In this document: piece after piece, positions 1 through 8,418 of the stretch
Numbering within the stretch: the stretch's first letter is position 1
How the letters are laid out: each line of letters opens with the position of its first letter
Source: Pseudomonas entomophila
GTDB taxonomy: Bacteria > Pseudomonadota > Gammaproteobacteria > Pseudomonadales > Pseudomonadaceae
Assembly: GCF_013523125.1 (NCBI RefSeq)
Contig: NZ_JAAMQJ010000035.1
Span: 1 to 54,344 of the forward strand
Direction: 5' to 3'
Length of the DNA stretch: 54,344 nt
The notes under the pieces: generated by a model
Told to the model about the DNA's origin: nothing
Seen by the model: the letters and a program-made list of their open reading frames with translations, nothing else
The model's database searches: none
Translations under genes and position numbers: made by a program

Positions 1-28
1 CCTCCCTCCCACCCTGTCGAGCATTCCT

Positions 29-580
29 GTGCAGACCGTGCATCTGACCCTGTTGTGCCACGCCCGGACGAACGCCCAGCGAACCGGCCATTTCGGCCAC
101 GATGAGGATGACCTTCTCCCTGGTCTGGAAAGGCTGCCCAGGACGTGCCAGCCGGTGCTGTGCGCACCTGAATTACGTACTCGGCAGACCGCTGCATGGG
201 TGAGCGATGTCCCCGAGATCGATCCGCTGCTGCGGGACGTGAACCTGGGCCGCTGGCAGGGCCTGTCGCTCAAGCAGGTGCAGCACGACGAGCCTCAAGC
301 CTTGGCTCGGTGGACAAGCGACCCCGACAGCGTGGTCCATGGCGGAGAGTCCATCGGCGGCTTGTGTCAGCGAGTGGCGTATTGGCTGCAGACGCGCAGC
401 ACGATACCCGGCAATTGTCTGGCGGTGACCCACCCCTTCGTCATTCGCGCCGCCCTGATGCACGTACTGGGCAGTTCACCGGCCAGCCTGCACCGCATGG
501 ACGTGCTGCCCTGTGCCAGCGTTCATCTGGTCCATACCGGCCAATGGCGCCTGCGCCTGATTCAGAACGCCAGCTTGTAG
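29..580 (+). CDS. Histidine phosphatase family protein (divergent RHG motif)
   Basis: This 183-residue protein has the layout of the phosphoglycerate mutase-like histidine phosphatases. An N-terminal strand leads to the nucleophilic histidine in LLCHARTN (residues 8-15). An ELRTRQTA segment (about 48-55) matches the usual S-x-L-x-R-A-x-Q-T-A motif. LGRWQG follows, and a second catalytic histidine lies in LAVTHPFVIRAAL. The canonical R-H-G triplet reads C-H-A here, so the first phosphate-binding arginine is missing. I recall pseudomonad relatives with the same variant, some near cobalamin or cobalt genes, but the window offers no upstream context to test that. The substrate is unknown. The gene converges with the permease gene at 562 and the two overlap by about 19 bases. 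Confidence 0.8.
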   Translation: MQTVHLTLLCHARTNAQRTGHFGHDEDDLLPGLERLPRTCQPVLCAPELRTRQTAAWVSDVPEIDPLLRDVNLGRWQGLSLKQVQHDEPQALARWTSDPDSVVHGGESIGGLCQRVAYWLQTRSTIPGNCLAVTHPFVIRAALMHVLGSSPASLHRMDVLPCASVHLVHTGQWRLRLIQNASL

Positions 581-1347
581 CCGATCAGCAGCAGCATGGT
601 CGCCAGGCAGGGGCGCAGGATGCGATCGGATACCCGGCCGGCCAGATGGCTGCCCAGGTAGATGCCTGGCAGCGAGCCCAGCAGCAGGTAACCCAGCAGC
701 GACCAGTCCATGTTGCCCATGCTGGCATGGCCCAGGCCTGCCACCAGGGTCAGTGGCACGGCGTGGGCGATCTCCGTGCCGACCAGGCGTCGCGTGACCA
801 GGAACGGGTACAGCAGGAACAGCGCCACCGTCCCCAACGCCCCGGCGCCGATCGAAGTCAGCGTGACCATCACGCCCAGCACCACACCCGTGAATACCGT
901 CAGCACGTTCAGCGTACGGTCGCTGAGGTGGTAGTGATCGCCGGCATGGCGGTTGGCGAAGGCCTGCAACCTGGAACGGAACAGGATCGCCAGGGCCGTG
1001 ATGATCAGCACCACGGCCAGGCCCTGCTTGATGATGGCATTGAGCGCCGAGGTGTCGGCGTGCAGGGTGCCCAGGAACCACAAAGTCAACGCCGCGGCCG
1101 GCACGCTGCCCAGGCTCAGCAGCCCGGTGATCTTCCAGTCGATGTTTTGGTTGCGGCTGTGGACCCAGACGCCGCTGGCCTTGGTGATGGCCGCGTACAG
1201 CAGGTCGGTGCCGACGGCCGTGGCCGGGTTGATGCCGAACCAGAGCAGGATCGGCGTCATCAGCGAACCGCCGCCGACCCCCGTCATGCCCACGATGAAG
1301 CCTACGACAAGCCCTGCAAGGGTGAAACCGAACGAACCTACATCCAT
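562..1347 (-). CDS. TauE/SafE-family sulfite/anion permease
   Basis: The product is a 261-residue polytopic inner-membrane protein with about seven or eight hydrophobic segments. It carries the TauE/SafE signature near its start: a glycine-rich GMTGVGGGSLMTP segment in the first membrane pair, and a second related repeat around LTSIGAGALGT in the C-terminal half. The family exports or imports sulfite, sulfonates or related small anions; the exact substrate cannot be read from sequence. I chose the ATG at 1347 (MDVGSFGF) because the upstream in-frame extension is not hydrophobic and lacks family character. It converges with the phosphatase gene, and a 200-base intergenic stretch separates it from the chemoreceptor gene. 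Confidence 0.85.
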   Translation of the reverse strand: MDVGSFGFTLAGLVVGFIVGMTGVGGGSLMTPILLWFGINPATAVGTDLLYAAITKASGVWVHSRNQNIDWKITGLLSLGSVPAAALTLWFLGTLHADTSALNAIIKQGLAVVLIITALAILFRSRLQAFANRHAGDHYHLSDRTLNVLTVFTGVVLGVMVTLTSIGAGALGTVALFLLYPFLVTRRLVGTEIAHAVPLTLVAGLGHASMGNMDWSLLGYLLLGSLPGIYLGSHLAGRVSDRILRPCLATMLLLIGYKLAF

Positions 1348-1464
1348 AACGCTCTCGACTGCCCAACTGTGCCCGTGATCGGATGGAGCCAGCATATAGA
1401 ATTTTTTATAGCGAAATAGACTTGTTGGTTATTAGGTTATAACCGGCCATAGGGGAGGGGGTGT

Positions 1465-1593
1465 CGTAAGTTGCAAGCCGCAAGTTACAAGCGGATCGAT
1501 GTCGCTTTGGCATAGCGAAGGGGCTCTCGCCACGAGGTGCTGCAAGCCCAGCGATACGGTATCGCTCTTGGCTTGCAGCTCGTAGCTCGCAGC
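1465..1593. repeat. Intergenic inverted repeats after the chemoreceptor gene
   Basis: A two-tier hairpin lies at 1539-1579. The outer arms GCTGCAAGCC/GGCTTGCAGC (1539-1548, 1570-1579) enclose inner arms AGCGATAC/GTATCGCT. Related TTGCAAGC/GCAAGTTACAAGC copies stand at about 1470-1492. Such CTGCAAGC-type repeats are common in Pseudomonas intergenic DNA. There is no T-run, so a terminator role for the leftward chemoreceptor gene is possible but not shown. Nothing else is seen between 1348 and 1593. Confidence 0.5.
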
Positions 1594-3486
1594 TTAGATC
1601 CGGAAACTCCCGACCAGCTGCTTGAGGCGACCGGCCTGCTGGCCCAGCGCATCGCAATGACGCAGGGTCTGGTTGAGGTTTTCCACGCCCTGTTGGTTGA
1701 GGGTGTTGATCTGGGTGATGTCCAGGTTGAGGCTTTCGACCACGGCAGTCTGTTCCTCGGTGGCCGTGGCCACGGACTGGTTCATGCCGTCGATCTCGCC
1801 GATCTGCCGGGTCACGCTGTTCAGGCGTTCACCGGCCTGGTTGGCCACCTGCACGCTCTGCTCGCTCGAGACCTGGCTGGCGTTCATGGTGTGCACCGCT
1901 TCGCGCGACCCCACCTGCAGCGTGGTGATCATGCGGTGGATCTCCTCGGCCGATTCCTGGGTCCGGTGGGCCAGGTTGCGCACCTCGTCGGCGACCACCG
2001 CGAAGCCGCGACCGGCTTCCCCGGCACGGGCGGCTTCGATGGCGGCGTTGAGCGCCAGCAGGTTGGTCTGCTGGGAGATGCCCTTGATCACGTCGAGGAT
2101 CTTGCCGATGTCATCGGTGCTGGCGTTGAGCACTTCGATCTGTTCGCACGACTCGCTGATCTTCTGCGACAGCGCGGTCATCGCCTGGATGCTTTCCTCG
2201 ACCACGCGACGGCCATCGTGGGCTTGCTCGCTGGCGCCACTGGCATGTTGCGAGGCATCGGCGGCATTGCGCGCGATTTCCTGGGTGGCGGCACCCAACT
2301 GATTGATCGCCGCCGCCACGCTGTTGGTGCGCAGGCTCTGCTCCTCCGAACCGATGATCGAGGCGTTCGAGGCGCTCATGACCTTTTCCGACAGATCATG
2401 CACCAGGCGCGTGGCCGACGAGACTTCGGTGATCGAGGCATGGATGCGTTCGACGAAGCGGTTGAACGACCCGGCCAGCTCGCCGAACTCGTCCTTGTTC
2501 TGCACGGCCAGACGGCGGGTCAGGTCACCTTCGCCCTCGGCGATGTCGTGCATGGCACGGCCCATGGTGGTCAGCGGGCGCATCAGCACCGGGATCAGCA
2601 GGCCCAGCAGGCCGGCGATGGCGATGACCGCGACGATCATGGCGATGATCGCCGAGACGCGGAACTGGCCGAGCGCCGCATAGGCCTGGTCCTTGTCCAC
2701 CACCAGGCCGACGTACCACTGCGCCGACGGCAGGCCGTCGATCGGGGCGAACGAGACGATCCGTTCATGCCCGTCGAGCACCACGTCCTGCATGCCCGGC
2801 TCGACCCGCAGGCCGCTGTCGGGGTAGAGATCCTTGAGGAACTTGGTCAGGTGGTCCTTGTTCTGGCTGACGATGACCTGGCCGTTCTTGTCCACCAGGT
2901 AAGCATGGCCGATGCCGCCGAAGTCGACCTTCTCGATGATCTGCACCAGGCTGTCGAGCGACAGGTCGCCGCCGACCACGCCCAGCAACGGACCACCGTT
3001 CTTGGGCTTGACCGGGACGGTGATGGTCACCACCAGACCGCCGACGGAGGCCTGGTAGGGCGCGGTCAGCACGGTCTTGCCGGCGGTTGCGGCCTCGCCG
3101 TACCACGGACGCTTGCGCGGGTCGTAGTCGGCCGGCATCTGCACGTCCGGGCGCTGGGTGAACACGCCGTTGTTCTGCCCCAGGTAGGTGAACTGGAAGT
3201 TGCGCAGGTAGGACGGCTGATCGATCAGGCTGGCCACGTTGCCATTGCCGGCAGCGGCTTGTTCGGCAATGTCCTCGGCCAGGTTCTCCACGATCAGGAT
3301 CCGGCCGCTCATCCAGTTCTGCACGCTGCTGGCTGCCAGGGCGCCCGACTGACGCATGGACGAGTCGAGGTTCTGGGCGATGGTATGGCGCTGCAAGTAA
3401 TCGTTGTAGAGCGTGAACAGGGCGAACGCCAGGATGACGATGCCGCTGGCACTCAGGAGGATCTTGTGGCGGAACTTCAGGTTCAT
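1594..3486 (-). CDS. Methyl-accepting chemotaxis protein with dCache sensor domain
   Basis: This 630-residue chemoreceptor begins with a short cytoplasmic tail and a first membrane helix (about 8-28). A periplasmic double-Cache domain follows (about 35-275), then a second membrane helix (about 277-300), a HAMP segment and a long coiled-coil signalling domain. The hairpin tip that contacts CheA and CheW is clear (NLLALNAAIEAARAGE, then VVADEVRNLA). The Cache domain has RPWYGEA and APYQAS. That resembles the amino-acid-binding dCache motif, but the usual acidic residue after PY is absent, so the ligand may not be an amino acid. There is no C-terminal CheR-docking pentapeptide. I chose the ATG at 3486 (MNLKFRHK) because it puts the first membrane helix at the terminus. 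Confidence 0.9.
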   Translation of the reverse strand: MNLKFRHKILLSASGIVILAFALFTLYNDYLQRHTIAQNLDSSMRQSGALAASSVQNWMSGRILIVENLAEDIAEQAAAGNGNVASLIDQPSYLRNFQFTYLGQNNGVFTQRPDVQMPADYDPRKRPWYGEAATAGKTVLTAPYQASVGGLVVTITVPVKPKNGGPLLGVVGGDLSLDSLVQIIEKVDFGGIGHAYLVDKNGQVIVSQNKDHLTKFLKDLYPDSGLRVEPGMQDVVLDGHERIVSFAPIDGLPSAQWYVGLVVDKDQAYAALGQFRVSAIIAMIVAVIAIAGLLGLLIPVLMRPLTTMGRAMHDIAEGEGDLTRRLAVQNKDEFGELAGSFNRFVERIHASITEVSSATRLVHDLSEKVMSASNASIIGSEEQSLRTNSVAAAINQLGAATQEIARNAADASQHASGASEQAHDGRRVVEESIQAMTALSQKISESCEQIEVLNASTDDIGKILDVIKGISQQTNLLALNAAIEAARAGEAGRGFAVVADEVRNLAHRTQESAEEIHRMITTLQVGSREAVHTMNASQVSSEQSVQVANQAGERLNSVTRQIGEIDGMNQSVATATEEQTAVVESLNLDITQINTLNQQGVENLNQTLRHCDALGQQAGRLKQLVGSFRI

Positions 3487-3696
3487 GCGCGTTGACCTTG
3501 CATCCGTTGAGAAAGGGGGCGCGACTCGACACCGTGGCGAGAACGACCCGTTTCCCGCGTATCGGCAGAGAACGGCCAAGATTGAATGCCTGGGTCAACT
3601 ATTTTGCGCAGCCTCCAGGGGTGGTGCGATCCAGGTCGCTGATGAGACCATGGCTACGATATCCATAGTCTTTCGCTGCTCTTTATAAGACCTGCC

Positions 3697-3733
3697 ATAG
3701 CCAAAACCAATCGGCAGCATCAGCTTTGCCAAT
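3697..3733 (+). promoter_or_regulatory. Candidate OxyR binding site upstream of ahpC
   Basis: Four tetramers stand at exact 7-base spacing: ATAG (3697), CAAT (3708), ATCA (3719) and CAAT (3730). Against the OxyR consensus ATAG-N7-CTAT-N7-ATAG-N7-CTAT this is 12 of 16 matches. A -10-like GATACT lies at 3760-3765, so the site would end just before the -35 position, the usual place for OxyR activation. Regulation of ahpC by OxyR is well established in related bacteria; the site itself is inference. Confidence 0.45.
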
Positions 3734-3805
3734 GAGCCATCGGCCGGTCGATTGGCTAGGATACTCCCCGTCAACGCATTTAAACCCATGAAGGAGCGCT
3801 TTCTG

Positions 3806-4369
3806 ATGCCACTCATCAACAGCCAGGTAAAACCGTTCAACGCTACCGCCTACCACAATGGCGATTTCGTTCAACTGAGCGAAGCCGATCTTCAGGGCAA
3901 GTGGTCCGTGGTGTTCTTCTACCCGGCCGACTTCACCTTCGTGTGCCCGACCGAACTGGGCGACCTGGCCGACAACTACGCTGAATTCCAGAAACTGGGC
4001 GTGGAGATCTACGGTGTGTCGACCGACACCCACTTCACCCACAAAGCCTGGCACGACACCTCCGACACCATCGGCAAGATCCAGTACCCGCTGATCGGTG
4101 ACCCGACCCACCAGATCGCTCGCAACTTCGACGTGCTGATCGAAGAGGCCGGCCTGGCCGATCGCGGTACCTTCGTGATCAACCCACAAGGCCAGATCAA
4201 GATCGTCGAGATCAACGACGGCGGCGTCGGCCGTGACGCCAGCGAACTGCTGCGCAAGGTCAAGGCGGCCCAGTACGTCGCCGCTCACCCAGGCGAAGTC
4301 TGCCCGGCCAAGTGGCAGGAAGGCGAGGCCACCCTGGCCCCATCGCTCGACCTGATCGGCAAGATCTAA
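3806..4369 (+). CDS. ahpC: Alkyl hydroperoxide reductase subunit C (peroxiredoxin)
   Basis: AhpC is a typical 2-Cys peroxiredoxin that reduces hydrogen peroxide, organic peroxides and peroxynitrite in the cytoplasm and is recycled by AhpF. The 187-residue length fits the family exactly. The peroxidatic cysteine is C47 in FTFVCPTE and the resolving cysteine is C166 in GEVCPAKW. The ATG at 3806 follows an AAGGAG ribosome binding site at 3791; an upstream in-frame ATG at 3788 gives an extension with no family match. ahpF follows 125 bases downstream, past a hairpin. Confidence 0.97.
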   Translation: MPLINSQVKPFNATAYHNGDFVQLSEADLQGKWSVVFFYPADFTFVCPTELGDLADNYAEFQKLGVEIYGVSTDTHFTHKAWHDTSDTIGKIQYPLIGDPTHQIARNFDVLIEEAGLADRGTFVINPQGQIKIVEINDGGVGRDASELLRKVKAAQYVAAHPGEVCPAKWQEGEATLAPSLDLIGKI

Positions 4370-4428
4370 GGCCATGCGCCTGCTGCGGACGGTGAACGAC
4401 CGTCACCGGTAATGCTTCACCGCCCTGC

Positions 4429-4460
4429 AAAACGCCCGGGCGCTTGTGCCTGGGCGTTTT
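4429..4460 (+). terminator. Hairpin with T-run between ahpC and ahpF
   Basis: The arms AAAACGCCCGGGC and GCCTGGGCGTTTT pair with one mismatch. This looks like a terminator or partial attenuator that would make ahpC more abundant than ahpF, as the enzymes require. Confidence 0.75.
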
Positions 4461-4494
4461 CATTTACAGCATTTGAAAGAAGGAAATCGCCCGC

Positions 4495-6057
4495 ATGTTG
4501 GACGCCACGCTTAAATCGCAACTCAAGACCTACCTGGAGCGGGTTACCCAGCCGATCGAGATCGTCGCTTCCCTCGATGACGGCGCGAAGTCCCGCGAAC
4601 TGCACGACCTGCTGGTGGAAATCGCCGGTCTGTCGAGCCTCATTACCCTGAGCGTGGACGGTGACGATGCCCGTCGCCCGTCGTTCTCGCTCAACCGCCC
4701 TGGGGCGGACATCGGCCTGCGTTTTGCCGGTATCCCCATGGGGCATGAATTCACTTCCTTGGTCCTGGCCTTGCTGCAAGTCGGTGGCCACCCGTCCAAG
4801 GCCAGCGCCGAGGTGGTCGAGCAGATCCGCGGGCTGCAGGGTGAATTCGTCTTCGAGACCTACTTCTCGCTGTCGTGCCAGAACTGCCCGGACGTGGTCC
4901 AGGCGCTGAACCTGATGGCGGTACTCAACCCCAACGTTCGCCACGTGGCGATCGACGGCGCGCTGTTCCAGGCCGAGGTCGAGTCGCGCCAGATCATGGC
5001 CGTCCCGAGCCTCTACCTCAACGGCGAGCCGTTCGGTCAAGGCCGCATGGGGCTGGAAGAAATCCTCGGCAAGATCGACACCAGTGCCGGCACCCGCCAG
5101 GCCGAGAAGATCAACGCCAAGGAGGCCTTCGACGTGCTGGTGGTCGGCGGTGGTCCAGCCGGTGCTTCGGCAGCGATCTATGCCGCACGCAAGGGTATTC
5201 GTACCGGTGTCGCCGCCGAGCGTTTCGGTGGCCAGGTGCTCGATACCCTGGCGATCGAGAACTTCGTGTCGGTGCACGAGACCGAAGGGCCGAAGCTGGC
5301 CGTCGCGCTCGAAGAGCACGTCAAGCAGTACGACGTCGACATCATGAACCTGCAGCGCGGTGAAGCGCTGATCCCTGCCGCCGAAGGCGGACTGCACGAG
5401 GTGCGCCTGAACAGCGGTGCTTCGCTCAAGGCCAAGACCGTGATCCTGGCCACCGGTGCGCGCTGGCGCGAGATGAACGTGCCGGGCGAGCAGGAATACC
5501 GGGGGCGTGGCGTGGCCTACTGCCCGCACTGCGATGGTCCGCTGTTCAAGGGCAAGCGCGTGGCGGTGATCGGGGGCGGCAACTCCGGCGTGGAAGCGGC
5601 CATCGACCTGGCGGGGATCGTCGCCCAGGTGACGCTGATCGAGTTCGACGGCCAGCTGCGCGCCGACGCCGTGTTGCAGCGCAAGCTGTACAGCCTGCCG
5701 AACGTCACGGTGATCACCAGCGCGCTGACCACCGAGGTGCAGGGCAATGGCGAGAAGGTCACGGGCCTGAGCTACAAGGACCGCACCACCGAGGTCGTGC
5801 ATGCGCTCGAGCTCGAAGGCATCTTCGTGCAGATCGGCCTGCTGCCCAACACCGACTGGCTCAAGGGCACGGTCGAGCTGTCGCCGCGTGGCGAGATCAT
5901 CGTCGATGCCCGTGGCCAGACCAGCGTGCCGGGGGTGTTCGCCGCCGGTGACGTGACCACGGTGCCGTACAAGCAGATCGTCATCGCCGTGGGCGAGGGT
6001 GCCAAGGCCTCCCTGGCGGCGTTCGACCATCTGATCCGCACCTCGGCGCCTGCCTGA
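4495..6057 (+). CDS. ahpF: Alkyl hydroperoxide reductase subunit F
   Basis: AhpF is the flavoprotein disulfide reductase that passes electrons from NADH to AhpC. The 520-residue protein shows the full arrangement. An N-terminal double thioredoxin-like domain carries the CxxC centre SCQNCP (C128, C131). The FAD-binding motif GGGPAG is near residue 217. The thioredoxin-reductase-type CPHC centre is at C343/C346, and the NAD(H)-binding GGGNSG is near residue 360. The C-terminal AAGDVT motif binds FAD. It stands directly after ahpC and is probably co-regulated with it by peroxide. A perfect 28-bp inverted repeat follows 64 bases after its stop codon. Confidence 0.97.
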   Translation: MLDATLKSQLKTYLERVTQPIEIVASLDDGAKSRELHDLLVEIAGLSSLITLSVDGDDARRPSFSLNRPGADIGLRFAGIPMGHEFTSLVLALLQVGGHPSKASAEVVEQIRGLQGEFVFETYFSLSCQNCPDVVQALNLMAVLNPNVRHVAIDGALFQAEVESRQIMAVPSLYLNGEPFGQGRMGLEEILGKIDTSAGTRQAEKINAKEAFDVLVVGGGPAGASAAIYAARKGIRTGVAAERFGGQVLDTLAIENFVSVHETEGPKLAVALEEHVKQYDVDIMNLQRGEALIPAAEGGLHEVRLNSGASLKAKTVILATGARWREMNVPGEQEYRGRGVAYCPHCDGPLFKGKRVAVIGGGNSGVEAAIDLAGIVAQVTLIEFDGQLRADAVLQRKLYSLPNVTVITSALTTEVQGNGEKVTGLSYKDRTTEVVHALELEGIFVQIGLLPNTDWLKGTVELSPRGEIIVDARGQTSVPGVFAAGDVTTVPYKQIVIAVGEGAKASLAAFDHLIRTSAPA

Positions 6058-6120
6058 GCCGTCGCGCCGTGTCGCTTGTCAGGCGACGCGGCCCTCGACG
6101 GTAAAATCCGCTGACATGTC

Positions 6121-6185
6121 CATGCAGGGCCCCTCCGGCCAGTGTCTATAGTCAAACTAGACACTGGCCGGAGGGGCCCTGCATG
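6121..6185. repeat. Perfect 28-bp inverted repeat with 9-base loop
   Basis: The arms at 6121-6148 and 6158-6185 are exactly complementary (CATGCAGGGCCCC... on the left, ...GGGGCCCTGCATG on the right) and enclose the loop TAGTCAAAC. No T-run follows. The right arm contains the ATG of the small ORF at 6183, so a hairpin in the transcript would bury its start codon. It could end the ahp transcript, block translation, or be a small mobile repeat. Confidence 0.9.
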
Positions 6186-6374
6186 CGTTTGATCAGCCGT
6201 GAACCCTGGTGGCTCGTGCCGCCACGACCCGGTCAGCAGGAGCACGACCTGCACTGGGGCTACCTGGAAATCTATGCCGATGGACGCGCCGTGTTCATCG
6301 ACCAGCGGCCCAGCGACCGTGAGCTGGCCGAGCGCAAGAGCTGTCGGCATTTCCCCGAGCCGGATCCGGTGTAG
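6183..6374 (+). CDS. Small conserved-looking hypothetical protein
   Basis: The 63-residue product starts MRLISREPWWLVPPRPG and contains an IYADGRAVFIDQRPSDRELAE stretch with an even mix of charged and hydrophobic residues, which reads like a real folded protein rather than a shadow. I do not recognise a domain. Its ATG lies inside the right arm of the 28-bp inverted repeat, and any ribosome binding site (GGGGCC region) would be sequestered by that hairpin. It converges with yceH, with only 12 bases between the two stops. Confidence 0.55.
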   Translation: MRLISREPWWLVPPRPGQQEHDLHWGYLEIYADGRAVFIDQRPSDRELAERKSCRHFPEPDPV

Positions 6375-6386
6375 TGCCGCGCAAGA

Positions 6387-7040
6387 TCAGCCTTCCCATT
6401 CGGCCAGACGTGTCTCGAGCGCGGCGATACGGCCCTCCAGGGCCTCGAAACGCTGTTCCGTGGCCGCGTCCGTACTGCCTGCGCCGCGCTCTGCGGTTGC
6501 GGCCTGGCGGGCGCTCAGAATTGCCTCGATCTCGGCGGGGTCGCCCAGCGCGTGGGTGTAGCGGTCTTCTCGCTGGCCTGCCTGTCGTGGCAGGTGCACC
6601 GCCAGTTCACGTGACACCAGGCGTTCGACCTGATGCTGCACTTGCGCCAGGTCCTCGAACGCGTGCAGGCGGCTGCTGCGGGTCAGCAGTTCGCTGAGCG
6701 TCTGGGGGCCGCGCAGGAACATCAGGCCCAGTAACGCCAGTTGCGCCGGCACCAGCTCCAGCGCCTTGTCGACGCGCTGCTCCCAGCGATCGGCGCGATT
6801 GCCCATCTGCAACCGGGTCAGCCCCTGGCTTTCCAGCGCGCGCAGGGCTTGCCCGACCTGGCCGGTGGTGAGGCTCATCACCGGCTCGCGGCTGGTCTTC
6901 TGGTTGCAGGCCAGCACCAGGGCGTTGAGGGTGAGCGGATAGGTCTCGGGACTGCTCGCCTGTTTTTCGATCAAGGCCCCAAGGACGCGGATCTCGACGG
7001 CGTTGAAGCGTGCAGCGCTGGCATTTTCAGAAGCTGACAT
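6387..7040 (-). CDS. YceH family protein (DUF480/UPF0502)
   Basis: The 217-residue protein belongs to the YceH family of winged-helix-like proteins of unknown function. The N-terminal EIRVLGALIEKQASSPETYPLTLNALVLACNQKTSREP segment is the family hallmark and is followed by a second winged-helix half. The C-terminus (about 185-217) is a short coiled coil. A DNA-binding role is inferred from the fold only. It is a monocistronic gene whose start lies 83 bases from the end of nhaR. Confidence 0.88.
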   Translation of the reverse strand: MSASENASAARFNAVEIRVLGALIEKQASSPETYPLTLNALVLACNQKTSREPVMSLTTGQVGQALRALESQGLTRLQMGNRADRWEQRVDKALELVPAQLALLGLMFLRGPQTLSELLTRSSRLHAFEDLAQVQHQVERLVSRELAVHLPRQAGQREDRYTHALGDPAEIEAILSARQAATAERGAGSTDAATEQRFEALEGRIAALETRLAEWEG

Positions 7041-7123
7041 GGCCCGATCTCATGAAGAGGAAGTGCCCAAGCCTAGGGGCGTCCCTGCCCGAAGACAAGC
7101 CGAAACCTGAGCAAGGCCTGTGG

Positions 7124-8020
7124 CTACCAATTGAACAGTTCGCGCCGTGCGCCTTCGGTGATGGCCAGGATCCCGGGGTGCTTCACTTTGCGCTCCACCG
7201 AAATGGCATAGAACGACTCGCGTACCGCTTCGGTCTGGCCGATCAACTGCACGTCGTCATGGCGACAGACTTCCTCGGCGATCACGCTGGGCGCGATGAA
7301 CAGACCGCTGCCGGACTGGCCGAAAGCCTGCATCAAGGCACTGTCGTCGAACTCGCCGATGATCCGGGGCTGCACCCGTTGTTCGCTGAACCAGCGCAGC
7401 AGGCGGTTGCGGACCATGGTTTCCTGCCCGGGGACCAGCAGGGGCGCGTCCTGCAGGCAGGCAGGGAAGGGCGCCGTCAGCCGGGCGGCAAGCGCCGAGG
7501 TGGCGAAGAAGCTCAATCCGCACTCACCGAGCTTCTGGCTGTAGCCCTTGATGTCCAGGTGGCTCGGCATCGGACTGTCGGAGATCACCAGGTCCAGGCG
7601 CTGGATGGCCAGGTCGGCCAGCAGGCGTTCGAGCTTGTCTTCACGGCAACTGATGCGCAGCGGGCTGTCCAGCTCCATGGTCGGCGCGAGCAGGCGGTAG
7701 ACGATGGACTTGGGGACCACGTCGGCCACCCCGACCCGGAACAGGATCTGCTGCTCGTCCGGGCGTGCCCGCAGCATGGCCTCCAGCTCGCTGCCGATCT
7801 GGAACATCTGTTCGGCGTATTCCAGGGTCCGACGGCCCTGCTCGGTCAGCTCGAGCTGGCGCCCGACCCGTTGGAACAGTTCGATGCCGTAAGTCTGCTC
7901 GAGCAGCGTGAGTTGGCCGCTGATGGTCTGCGGCGTGAGGTTCAGGTGCTCGCTAGCGCGCGTGACGCTGCCGGTGCGGGCCACGACCCAGAAGTAGTGC
8001 AGTTGGCGATAGTTGAGCAT
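7124..8020 (-). CDS. nhaR: LysR-family transcriptional activator NhaR
   Basis: This 298-residue LysR regulator has an N-terminal winged helix-turn-helix (about 4-63, HYFWVVARTGSVTRASEHLNLT) and a C-terminal effector domain. The sequence, including LTPQTISGQLTLLEQ and the early MLNYRQLHYFW start, matches NhaR, the sodium-responsive activator that drives nhaA and some other genes in enterics. No antiporter gene is adjacent here, so its targets in this organism are unknown. It is divergently placed from the small lipoprotein gene at 8152, with 131 bases between the starts that could hold shared control sites. Confidence 0.88.
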   Translation of the reverse strand: MLNYRQLHYFWVVARTGSVTRASEHLNLTPQTISGQLTLLEQTYGIELFQRVGRQLELTEQGRRTLEYAEQMFQIGSELEAMLRARPDEQQILFRVGVADVVPKSIVYRLLAPTMELDSPLRISCREDKLERLLADLAIQRLDLVISDSPMPSHLDIKGYSQKLGECGLSFFATSALAARLTAPFPACLQDAPLLVPGQETMVRNRLLRWFSEQRVQPRIIGEFDDSALMQAFGQSGSGLFIAPSVIAEEVCRHDDVQLIGQTEAVRESFYAISVERKVKHPGILAITEGARRELFNW

Positions 8021-8151
8021 AAAGGACCGGCGGATTCGGAAAACCCGAAGTATAACCCGTTTAAATACGAATTTTACTGAAGCGTGTGCACCTCTAGAAT
8101 CCTTCCATCACGCGCATGAGCGCGACCTGAACAGGAATCAACGGGGTTTCT

Positions 8152-8391
8152 ATGCTTGACTTCAAATCGATCGGTACGCCACTGGTGTTGTCCATTGCCT
8201 TGCTGGCCATGAGTGGTTGCGACGAGGCCCGGCAATCGACACGCCAGGCGCTCGACCAGGCCGCCGAATCGGCCAAGTCGGTCATCGACCAGACCCACGA
8301 CGTGGCGCAACAGGCCTTGGACGAGGCGATGGGGCCTGCCGATACGCCGCGACAGCCTGTCGAAGACACCCGTGATACCCAGGACATCTGA
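8152..8391 (+). CDS. Small lipoprotein
   Basis: The 79-residue precursor has a signal peptide ending in a lipobox (LLAMSGC, lipidated cysteine at about residue 23). An alanine-, glutamine- and aspartate-rich amphipathic helix follows (STRQALDQAAESAKSVIDQ), ending in a polar acidic tail. I do not recognise a family. It lies 27 bases before terC and may be co-transcribed with it. Confidence 0.7.
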   Translation: MLDFKSIGTPLVLSIALLAMSGCDEARQSTRQALDQAAESAKSVIDQTHDVAQQALDEAMGPADTPRQPVEDTRDTQDI

Positions 8392-8418
8392 CCCTTCCAC
8401 CTGACGCAGGAATGATTC

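Noticed and set aside
1537..3495. A 652-codon frame antisense to the chemoreceptor
   Set aside because: The chemoreceptor frame shows membrane helices and signalling motifs; the antisense product is an artefact.
4417..6030. A 537-codon frame antisense to ahpF
   Set aside because: Same effect; AhpF on the other strand has all its motifs and the antisense product has no domain.
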